Part shown: piece after piece, positions 11,720-22,400 of the stretch | How the letters are laid out: each line of letters begins with the position of its first letter | How positions within the stretch are numbered: the first letter of the stretch is position 1 | NCBI GenBank assembly: GCA_949128115.1 | Contig: OX421961.1 | Coordinates: forward strand, 125,119,050-125,183,049 | Direction of reading: 5' to 3' | Source of the DNA: Anaspis maculata | Lineage: Eukaryota > Arthropoda > Insecta > Coleoptera > Scraptiidae | Length of the DNA stretch: 64,000 nucleotides | The notes under the pieces: model-generated | Told to the model about the DNA's origin: nothing | What the model saw: the letters and a program-made list of their open reading frames with translations, nothing else | Databases searched by the model: none | Program-made: the position numbers and the translations under genes

Positions 11720-12480
11720 AAAATGTACGCATCTATATTTGCTGGTATTCTACGTACAGGTTGAAATCAATTTTTTCCAATATTTTTCATCTCCATGGAA
11801 GGAATCCAGAAAAAAAAAACAATTTTCGGCTCTGTTACAAGCCTATACATTGAATCGGGTCTTACTGTCTTATTATTTGACTGGAGAACCTAGAGTTTTC
11901 AGAAAAACATTAAAGATTTACATTTTTGCCATCAGTGCGACTACTGACTACTGCGGCACTAAGCATTTTTGCGATTTGGGTTGCGCGAGAAATTGCCAAG
12001 GAGAATTTTCCTAGCAACTTCTCGCACAACAAAAGTGAAAGCAAAACATATATTTCATCCTGTATATTGAGTCGGAGTGATTGTAGAAATGTACATTTTT
12101 GAATATGGCTTGCGGAAAACTTTGAGCTTCCCAGTGAACCAGATAAAATATTATTATCTGAATTAATTTCACCCAGAATTTTTTCTTGTATTTTGAGGAA
12201 CGTGACATTTTTGTATTTTGAATTAGAGATTGTAGGCTTATTGTAATAGAGAGAGCCGGAAATTGTTTTTGTCTAGATTGATTCGATCAAGATAAAAAAA
12301 TATAAAAAAAGATTTCACCCTGTACCTACGCAGAATACAGCGGCAATAGAGGAGTACATTTTTCAAATGTTCAAAACGAGACCATTAGGTTATTAATTGA
12401 TGAGGGACTTTTTTTCAGAAATATTTCATCAGAATAAAAAAATCATAGATTTATTATTTTGTAATTATTTTCACCCTGTA
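11720..12480 (-). mobile_element. Truncated copy of the 958-bp TACAGGGTGAAAAT element
   Basis: This is the inverted, left-truncated relative of the complete element at 18009-18966. It ends GTAATTATTTTCACCCTGTA and shares GGCTCTGTTACAAGCCTA and the internal GTACGTAGAATACCAGCA block in inverse order. Non-coding. Confidence 0.75.
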
Positions 12481-12750
12481 TATTTACTGAATAGTACGCG
12501 TCCATAGGTAGTACTGACCAACAGGTGGTAATGGGAAATCTAAGGTAAATTCCCTACACAGCCCCATAATACAACGCAACGAAATAGGATTTCCTCTGGG
12601 ATTTCTATAGGTTTCTATAGGTGTTAATGTGAAATGTATGACAAATTCCCTGTACAGTGAACAGTCCCATAGAATTTGAAATAGAATTTCTATGAGATCT
12701 TTTAAAGGGACTTCCTGCGCAAAATGCACATATAATCTGTAGAGACCTAT
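12481..12750. other. Short spacer between fold-back elements
   Basis: No gene is seen. The last bases before the next palindrome, GTAGAGACCTATA, are mirrored just beyond its right end (TATAGGTCTCTAC at about 15369), so an outer, more diverged inverted repeat encloses the big palindrome. Confidence 0.4.
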
Positions 12751-15356
12751 ATACAGGGTGGCCCAACGAAAACAGAACAGAGGGATTTCAAGGCATTTCA
12801 CCTCATTTTTTTGAAAAATCTCGAACTGGTCGATTTTTATATTAAGGGGGACATCTGAAACATACATTGGCGGATTTTTATCTTTGGCCCCCTCATCCCC
12901 ACCCGCCCCAACTTCGAAGTTTCAAATGACACCACCCACTTTGCGATACCTACATCAAATTGAAGAGAATTAAATTCTCTTTCTGAAAAAATATTTCTAT
13001 AATTTTCAACCCCACCCCCCTTCTTCCTGAAATTGTCAGAGTTTCCAATGTAATATTTTTGATCTCTCAATTCTCTTCAGTACAGTCAACGTCATCCTGC
13101 ACAGCATCGAGGAAGAAAATTTTCTGTGTAAAAAGTGCCACCCAAATTCACCCCTTCACTCCCCCACCTCAACTTCAAAATCTAAAATGACACTACCTAC
13201 TTTGTGATACATCAAATCGAAGAGAATTGAATTCGCTTATTCTTGAATAAAATATTTTAAGAATTTTCAAAAAGTCCCCTTTCCCCCTAAAATACTCCGA
13301 ATGTTCAATTTATCAGGAGAGGGGTTGAAAATTTCAAAAAAATTGTTTTCAGAAAGAGAAATCAATTTCCTTTCATTCGATGTATCACAAAGTAGGTGGT
13401 GTCTGTTATGTTTTGAAATTGGGGTGGGGAAGAGGAAAGGGGTGAATTTTGGTAACACCTTTCTCCACCGAAAATTTTCTCCTTAGATGCTATTTAGGAT
13501 GACGTTGATTAAATTGAAGAGAATTGAGGGGTCGAGAATATAAAATGGGACAGTCAGAAAAATTTAGGAAGATGAGGGGTGGGGTCGAAAATTTTGAAAA
13601 TATTTTTTTCAGAAAAAGAATTTGTAGGCCAGGCGGTATGTCGGTAAAATCACTACAATCTGGAAAAAACTCCGACCAAAGCTTTTATGGTGTCAAACTC
13701 TTCGTGAGGTCAGTAGGTATCTACCACTGAGTTTCCGCCCAAAAACGAGTTGTGCTGATTCCTCCACATCTGCACGAAGGTAAAGGATGCCTTGAAAATG
13801 CAAAAAGACCTGCTAAACCTTCGAACTTTTTCGTTATATTTGCCTCAGTGCAAACGCACAACTCTTACGCAAACATTGGAAGCATCTGTCATGATCTCTG
13901 TGCGAGTCTTACTGTTGGAAAAAAAGATTTCTTTGTGTGGGTCAGATAATTTACATTTAATCGTTTTTCTACACACGAAAACGATGGAGCAACATGTATT
14001 TTGTATGTTTTCTAATAACTCGTATCCATTGAACCCATTTATGGCGTTAAAATTTAAAAAACAGCATTTTTGAAGATCCTGCCAAATAAGAAGTGAATAA
14101 TTTTCACCCTCCTGTTAAGCAGTAATTATTTCAATTTCACCAAACACCGTTTGCGAAAATTTCATAAGGAATGAGAAGCTCGAACTCTTCTCCAACGATA
14201 TCGTGCCTGGCTTAATCGCGGCACGCACTTGAAAGTCTAAAAAACTTATTTCTTTTCGAGCGATCCTATTTCACCCGCGTGCGGCCGTGCCTACTTGACA
14301 TAGACCGGACTGATTACACGAGCTTAGAAATGTACTCTTTTCTAGCTTTAAAACACAATCATTATTATTAAGACTTTGTACATTGATTTATGAAGAAATT
14401 ATATATTATTTTATCAATAATGGTCGTGTTTTGAAGCTGGAAGAGAGTATATTGTAATCAGTCCGGTCTATGTCAAGTAGGCACGGCCGCACGCGGATAA
14501 AATAGAACAGCTCGGGAGGAAATCAGTTTCCCACACTTCCAAAAAGCGTGCCGCGGTTGAGCCAGACATAATATAATTAGAAAAGAGTACCAGCTTGTCA
14601 TTTCTTATAAAATTTTTGAGAACGGTGTCTGGTAGAATTGAAAAAATTGCTGCTAAACAGGCGTGTGAAAATTATTCACTTCTTAGCGGGCAACATCTTC
14701 AAAAATGCTGTTATTGAAATTTTAACACCATAAATGGGTTCAGTGGGTACGAGTTATTAGAAAACATCCAAAATACATGTTGCTCCATCGTTTTCTTGTG
14801 TGGAAAAACAATTGAGTGTGATTTATCTGATCCGCACAAAGAAATCTTTTTTTTCAACAGTAAGACTGGCACAGAGATGATGACAAATGCTTCCAACGTT
14901 TGCGTAAGAGTTGTACGTTTGCATTAAGACAAATAAAATAAAAAAGTACGGCAGTTAAACAGGTTTTTTTGCACCTCCAAGACATCTTTTACCTTTGGGC
15001 AGATGTGGAGGAATCAGCACAACTCGTTTTTGGGCGGAAACTCAGTGGTAGATACCTACTGACCTTAGAAAGAGTTTGACACCATAAAAGCATTGGTCGG
15101 AATTTTTTCTATCCAGAATGACCTACCGCCTGGCCTATTGCTTCTCTTTGATTTGATGTATCGCAAAGTAGATAATGTCATTTGAAATTCTAAAATTGAG
15201 GTGGGTAGGGGTGAGGGGGCTGAAGATAGTAATTTGCCAATGTATGTTTCAGATGTCCCCCTCGATATAAAAATCGACCTGTCTGAGCTTTTTTCGAAAA
15301 AATGATGTGAAATGCCCGAAAACCCCTCTGTTCTGTTTTCGTTGGGCCACCCTGTA
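12751..15356. mobile_element. 2.6-kb fold-back element, TACAGGGTGGCCCAACG ends
   Basis: The segment begins TACAGGGTGGCCCAACGAAA and ends with its inverse, TTTCGTTGGGCCACCCTGTA. The two arms mirror each other for most of 1.3 kb. Examples are GACATAGACCGGACTGATTA near 14298 against TAATCAGTCCGGTCTATGTC near 14455, and GATTCCTCCACATCTGC near 13760 against GCAGATGTGGAGGAATC near 15000. The loop is about 45 nt near 14371-14415. A secondary palindromic block lies inside the left arm at about 13140-13450, around GTGTCATTTTGAAAT-like text. No open frame resembles a transposase. A fully folded transcript would be a very long hairpin. Confidence 0.85.
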
Positions 15357-15817
15357 TATATTTTTATAGGTCTCTACTGGTCATTTGCAACAAGGTTACC
15401 GCTCGGGCTACTAGCTGCTTCTTGAACAATTTCCAGTAATTTATTTTCCCGATTTTCCTAGAGTTTTCCAGCTGAGAATATAATCTGCTTATCGCCAAAA
15501 GCGGACTCGAATGATGGAGCTCAAAATGAAGCCTTAATTGACGATTTTGATATGAAATGGTTCGGAAAAGACTGAGTTTTTTCTGGCTACTCATCAAATA
15601 ATTTTCTTGAAATTTTTTTCAATATCCAGCGAAGTTTCGCAATCTGTCCTCAAACCCCAACTTCCCGCCCGATGGGACGTCTCGAACAAAAATTTCTAAA
15701 GTTCCTGGACATGGCTGGGAAAGTTTTGTGTCATCCATATAACAGATTTTTCTGGAATATGCACTATGCAGTGCTCGGCAGTGCTGTTCACTCCCTTCTC
15801 CGTCCGTGTTCAATTTG
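15357..15817. other. Intergenic spacer before Rbf
   Basis: This stretch holds an inverted, diverged copy (about 15470-15570) of the repeat seen at 5855 and 6252. No protein-coding region is recognised. Confidence 0.45.
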
Positions 15818-16090
15818 CCGGGAAAAGGAAGGTCAAATTTAGCGCGCAATCTCGCAGCCCGCTGATTGGTCCGTCGTTTGACACATGTGACGTTCCGCAC
15901 GCCATGACGTTTCGCAGTTTTGGCGCCAGTGTTGTATCCGTGTGTTATCAAAAGGGTCATGTGCGTATTTAATTGATTTTTGTTGTGTTCAAAGAATTTT
16001 AAATGTTGATTTCATCGTAAAAATACGCAACGAACCGCCGGCGAAGCCCTACACATGAAGATTTTATAGGCGAAACTCGCGAAAGGTGAG
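15818..16090 (+). promoter_or_regulatory. Putative Rbf promoter with E2F, CCAAT, CRE-like and E-box motifs
   Basis: This is the first GC-richer stretch upstream of Rbf. TTTTGGCGCCA at 15918-15928 matches the E2F/DP consensus TTTSSCGC exactly, and TTTAGCGCGC at 15838-15847 is a near match. ATTGG (inverse CCAAT) is at 15865-15869, the palindromic E-box CACATGTG at 15882-15889, and TGACGT at 15888-15893 and 15905-15910. Arrangement within 90 bp of a pocket-protein gene suggests cell-cycle feedback control. The transcription start is not mapped, and an upstream non-coding exon is possible because AG acceptors occur at 16312 and 16340. Confidence 0.55.
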
Positions 16091-16347
16091 TAAACTAGGT
16101 TATGGTTTCGACTCGCAACAAAGGGCCCCGAAGTGGGGCTCCTGCACTATCGCTGCCCTTGCACGGCTGCGTTTCGGACGTGCAATGCCTTCGGGAAAGT
16201 GTTCGAATCGAAAAATCTATTTTCGGTGGCATTTACGCCTGGAAAACCTTGACAGATTCCCGCCCTTTGTAGGCGTTGTCATCCGAGCACATTGCAGCAA
16301 AGCCCATTCATTCCAGATTCTCCACATCGCCCTCCACAGCTGGAAAC

Positions 16348-16482
16348 ATGGTTTGGAGCGACAAGGAACAGCAATATTTCAAAAAACACTCCGACATATG
16401 CTCCAAGTTGAAGCTGGACGTCAAACTCTTGAACGAAGCATGGCACAGCTTCCAGGTCATCAGCAAGAACTTCACTCTGGAA
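16348..16482 (+). CDS. Rbf: Rbf exon 1: start and first N-terminal helices
   Basis: Encodes MVWSDKEQQYFKKHSDICSK through AWHSFQVISKNFTLE, matching the start of the pocket-protein N-terminal domain. It ends in phase 0 at GTAAGT. The ATG at 16348 is preferred; the frame stays open upstream only to the TAG at 16270 and contains no other ATG. Confidence 0.88.
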
Positions 16483-19400
16483 GTAAGTACCCGGCAAGTC
16501 TCCTATTTTCATTCCAGCATGCTGATCTATTCTTTTTTATGCAGGGTGATTGCCTCCACTGGATTGGATGTGCCATTTACGCCACGACATGGAAATCGGC
16601 TTCGACCACTGGACATGTCCAGATGAATTTCATTGATCTGACCGGCCTGCTGCGACAGTGCAATTTGAGCCTGGCGCAGTTCTTCTGCAACATCAAGAAA
16701 TGGTCGGACATGGCAAAGATGCCCGAAGATTTCAACAAGAAAGTGGACCACGTCGAAAACGCAGCCGCCGTCGTCTACAACGTCTTCAAGGAGTACCAGC
16801 AGCTCTTCTGCAAGATATTCAAAATGCCAGAGTTCGACTCTGAGCAGGCCCGGCTGCAATTGATGAAACTCAAGAAACCAAAGTACGTCCTTGCGAGCCG
16901 GATCACGAATATTATTACATCTATTGATTTTTGCAGACATGTGCCTTGTACTCCTCTGAAAATTTTCGAATTCTGTTGGACGTTGTTCGTCATAATGAAA
17001 GGCGAAGAAGCCAACTACGGCATTGACCTGGTGACTTCGTGCCACCTGCTGATAGCCGTGTGCGACTGGGCATTCAAGAACGCTTACCTTTCCAGTCGCA
17101 AAGACTTGCTCAACCCCGAGTTCAAAGGTGAAAGAGTTTGCCCTCTCGCAATTACGCCAGGTTTCACGTCTCTTTTTTACAGGCTTGCCTGCTGATTGGC
17201 AAGAATCCAATTTCGTGGTGCCGGAACGGGAGCCCTGCATCATCAATTACTTGTGTTCCAACGAGATTATGATAACCGACATCAAATACATCAAACACTA
17301 TCCGTTCAAGCAATTCATCAGGGGCCTTTTCGATAAAAATATTTTGTTTGGCAAAGAAGCAGACCAAAACGATGTGTTTGACAGTTCGGTTTTCGACAGG
17401 AACTACAAGAGCTTGATTGATTTGTACGAGCAGCAGTTCTCCAGGAAGGGCGACTTCAACGAACGTATCTTTCTAGGTAAGTCATGGTTTATTTAAGCTG
17501 GGCTCATTGGTTTGGGACCTGACGTCAGAATGGTGGAATAGTGTAAAAAGAGAGCACTTGAAAGTTTTGCTTCAATATCAGCTAACGGTCGTTTGAATAG
17601 AGAAGAGGCTGCCCAATTTGTTTGTGCCAGTTGGTAGTCAACATTAGCTCAGGTGTTCCACTCAAAGGTTTTCTGATGCCACTGAAAAAAAGGATTTAGT
17701 AGAATATCTTTATTTTTAAAATCGGAAATTCAAATTTGGCATATGGCTTCCTTAAATAGAAAGGTATAAGCTATGCTATTAGATCTGATTTCCAACTTTT
17801 CCAAGAATAAAATCCAAAAATTTTGAAAAATTTGAAAATTGATCACCACTGTCCATAATTATATTAGTATATTTTTTTGTAATAGTCTAAAAATTATGTC
17901 TTGCTTGAAGAAAGTGCTTCTCAGACGGTTTTTTGCTTTATGGTTAGCTCATCCTTACCTGTTCAACATATCCAAAGCATACATCCCTATGACGCGTACT
18001 ATTTAGTATACAGGGTGAAAATAATTACAAAATAAATCTTTGATTTTTTTATTCTGATGGAATATTTCTGAAAAAAAAGTCCTTAATTGATTAGTAAACT
18101 TATGGTCTCGTTTTGAACATGTGAGAAATGTACTCCTCTATAGCCGCTGATATTCTGCGTTCAGGATGAAATCTTTTTTTTTTATTTTTTTTTTATCTTG
18201 ATCGAATCAATCTTGACAAAAACAATTTTCGGCTCTGTTACAAGCCTACAATCTCTAATTCAAAATACAAAAATGTCACATTCCTCAAAATACAAAAAAA
18301 ATCTTGGTGAAATTAATTCAAATAATAAATTCATTTGGTTCACTGGAAAGCTCAAAGTTTTCCGCAAGCCATATTTAAAAATTTACATTTCTACAATCAC
18401 TCCGGCTCAATATACAGGATGAATAATATTTTGCTTTCACTTTTGTTTTGCGAGGAGTTCCTAGGGAAATTCTCCTTGGCAACTCCTCGCTCAACCCATA
18501 TCGCAAAAATGTTTAGTGCCGCGGTAGTCAGTAGTCGCAGTGATTGCAAAAATGTAAATTTTTAATATGTTTTGCTGAAAACTCTAGGTTCTCCAGTGAA
18601 ATGGGTAAAGATTATCACCTGAATTAATGTCACTCAGAAAAAAAAGAAGGGTGTTCCACCATGTATGTCATGTTTTAGCAGTTTGAGGAATGTGACATTT
18701 TTATAATTTTATATTTTCAATGAGAGATTATAGGCTTGTAACAGAGCCAAAAATTATTGCTTTTTTCTGGATTCATTCCATGGAGATGAAAAATATTGAA
18801 AACAATTGATTTTACCCTGTACGTAGAATACCAGCAACTATAGATGCGTACATTTTTTACATGTTCAATAAGAGACCACAAAGTTACTGAATAATGGAAG
18901 ACGTTTTTCTCAAGAAATAATTCATCGGAATAAAAAAGATTTATTTTTTGTAATTTTCACCCTGTATTCCAAATAGTAAGCGTCACAGGGCTGTATGCTT
19001 TTGACCTGGTTACAAAAACAAAAACTTGACAACACGGGCATAAAACAGAATTGAACCACTGCAGTTAAAACAGAAAAATGAAAAAAACCGTTTGAATCAC
19101 TGTTGAGTTGACAATTTGACAGCCGTTTGAATGTGCACCAACCAGAAATGTATGGTAACCCTTGCCGAACCCTAACAGCTCAGATAAAATCGAAAAGGTC
19201 TGTTCCTTGAGAGCTTCAAAAAAATTATCGCCATCACTTTTTAGCGCATTTCCGTAAGAAAATGCCGCTTATATGGCCGGTTTGTCTGTCTGTCCGTCTG
19301 TCTGTCCGTGTAGAAATTAAAAAGTTGTACTCCTCCTTGGGAAATGAAGTTAGAGCCTTGGAATTTTTTTTAATGATAGCTGATATCCCCAGGGGTGGCC

Positions 19401-22400
19401 AATGGGCATTAGTTTTTTTATCCATACATAGTTATCATTATTATTATCAAAAAACGAAGATTTCCTGTGCACTCTAGAAAATTGAACTCCTCCTCGGGAA
19501 ATGAAGCTAGAGCCATGGAACTTTTTCCGATGGATAGCTTTGGTTCTCAAGGATGGCCAGTGGGCAGATTGGATTTCATGGTTGCGCCGCCATCTTGGCC
19601 GCCATATTGAAATTTCTTGATAGTGGAACGATTTTCATGGAACTTGGAACTTACTCTTGTCTCGTATGATCATTCTTATTTTCAAGAAAATTCCATGATT
19701 CCACCGCCATCTTGGCCGCCATATTTAAATTTCTTTTTAGTGGAACATTTTTCATGGAACTTGGAACTTACTCTTGTCACGTATGATCATTCTTATTTTC
19801 AAGCTAAATTTTATAATTCCGCCGCCATCTTGGCCGCCATATTGAAATTTCTTATTAGTGGAACGATTTTCATGGAACTTGGAACTTACCCTTGTCACGT
19901 ATGATCATTCTTATTTTCAATCTAAATTTTATAATTCCGCCGCCATCTTGGCCACCATATTGAAATCTCTTATTAGTGGAACGATTGTCATGAGACTTGG
20001 AATTTATTCTTGTCTTGTATGAACATTCTTATTTTCAAGCTGAATTTCATGATTCTGCCGCCATCTTGGCTGCCATATTGAAATCTGTTATTAGTTGAGG
20101 GATTGTCATGAAACTTGGAACTTATTCTTGTCTTGTGATAACATTCTTATTTTCAAGTTGAATTTCATGATTCCATCGCTATCTTGGCCGCCATATTGAA
20201 ATTTCTCATTAGTGGAACGATTGCCATGAAACGTGAATCTTACTCTTGTCTCGTATGAACATTTCATTTTCAAGCCGGACTTCATTTCTATCAGTGACAG
20301 ATCTGCACTAAGAAAATGCGCTATTGCGACTCACGCACGTAAGGGGATATTCACTGGCACTATTCATGACTGGGCTCTTGAGTTGCTTTTCACCTCCAGT
20401 TACAATCCTGTCGATAACTTCTGCCTGATTGTCTTGTCTCTACACAGCGGCATTTAACAACCTCACGAAACTCAAAAAACTACATTTTTTCAAAAAGTTT
20501 GATGCAACCTAATCGTTCAGCTACACTAAGACAGATGTTGGGGATGAAATTTGATTTTTTTCAGCCAGAAATGACCAAGAAGTATTGAAAAAAAAATTAA
20601 AGAGATCGCTATTCCACACCTATCTTGTATGTTTCGCGAATATAAAAAACATCCTTCGTAGTATGGATCAGCAGCTTTTAAGGTAGATTTTCTAGGTTAG
20701 CATTGAAGCATTTTAGCTTTTGCCTGGTATAAAACTGGCTTATACATAACTCATGTCGAAAAGTGTCATGCGTGGAAATGCGACTCGGGTGCCGCAGAGA
20801 CCTGTTATCATCGTTCAGAAACCAAATCCTCACGGCCTCCGACGAGATTTGATGTTTTCTTCAGAATCGGGTAGAATTTCGCGCGGTAACCCGGCGGCAG
20901 CGAAAAGAACTCGCCCCCCGGGGTGCCCAGAAGTCGCAGAAATAGCGAATTGAAGGTAGTAACATCAATTTCGGTCCACTACGAAACTTTCAGCGGGTTT
21001 TTTGAAATTTGAATTAAGGTTGATTGTAGTTTCCTAACCTAAAATCAACGAAAAATTTGTTCCGACCGCTTACCAAAACCAATGAATGGAAAATAGGTCA
21101 AAATAAACCGAAATCCAGGTGCGACTGCAGAGTCGTCGGAGTGTCTGTTGTTCACCCAGTATTGTAGCGGGGCTTCGAGCGGCTTGTTGGCTTTAGTACA
21201 CAAAAAAAATGTCTTCTATTATGACACTTTTTTGAAATTTGGCATTTAAAATAATTTTTTTAGTTGGATTTTTTTTCCACCAACTGTCCATATCAGAGCC
21301 TACTTTGATACTTTTTACATTTACTTAAGATTGAAAACAGGTGGAGAATTGCGCTATTTTCCAAAATCGAGAAAAGCGTCAGACATCACCTCCCGCAAAA
21401 GTTCCGTCCATCTGTAGCGGAAATGCGTGAAAAATGTGTTTAAAAAATGACCTGGACGACATCGTGTGTTGTCGTCAGTCATCGTGTCGAATAACACCAG
21501 TAAAACCAGCTTCAAAGTTTTAGGGATTTTTTTGTAGATCAGATTTGATTGAAAACTTTAACAAAATCTCTCGGGTCACTCAAATCACAGTTCTGCTTGA
21601 CGTGCTATATTCAATTCAAGGCGGTTGGGACCACTGGCTTGAGATGAACCCAGGGCGTTTTATTGCGAAAGGTTTTGAGAATAAAAAATGGGGAGACGTT
21701 ACTTTGAAGCAGGTCACTCTGTAGGTAACTAACTATCTGTGGACTGTACTAATTGGTCCAGCAAGACGTTGACTTTCACTTTGATGAAAATTTCGTTTCC
21801 AAAGCCAACCTGAAATTTAATTTTGGTTGTTCACATGACAGTTTAGTAGGTGGTAGGTATTTATTTACTTATCTAGGCCGGCGCTGTTGCTGTCAAATAG
21901 ATTCATTCAGAACCAATCTAAACCCTGAGTTTTCATTAACATCGCCCTAATTTGACGTCAAAAGTATTTGGACTTGGACCGTTCTTGAACGCTAATAATT
22001 ATAAGCCTCAGAAACTCAAATGAGCTTGCAACTAATTGTTTCTCAGAATCCGAAAATTCATTCGACTTTGACACAACAAAATTTAAAAAAATTTAAATTG
22101 GAAGTGTAGCAGTAAAGATAATGATTTTTGTAGGCGACTATTGATTACAAAACTGCATTGTTTTTGATATGCCTTGTCAGCCGTGAAGTGTCACATTTCA
22201 AACATTAAATTAAGGTGGATTCTCATGAGCGAATATTCGCGAAAAATTTCTGTGTCATTTTTTGTATCTGGATTGCTGAAAGCTTTGTTGATCCTTCGGA
22301 ATTTGACAGCTAACAATTTAAATTTCGTAAATATTTGCATTTTTTGCGAGTATTCTCATGAGGATCCGCCTCTAAACCACGGTTTACCATCTTTATGACG

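Noticed and set aside
16086..16347. Open frame upstream of and overlapping the Rbf start (369 codons in total)
   Set aside because: The upstream part is in a different frame from Rbf exon 1 and has no protein-like similarity; it only joins the exon 2 frame by chance.
16527..17246. 239-codon minus-strand frame opposite Rbf exons 2-4
   Set aside because: It mirrors a GC-rich coding region and crosses two introns of the real gene; no similarity.
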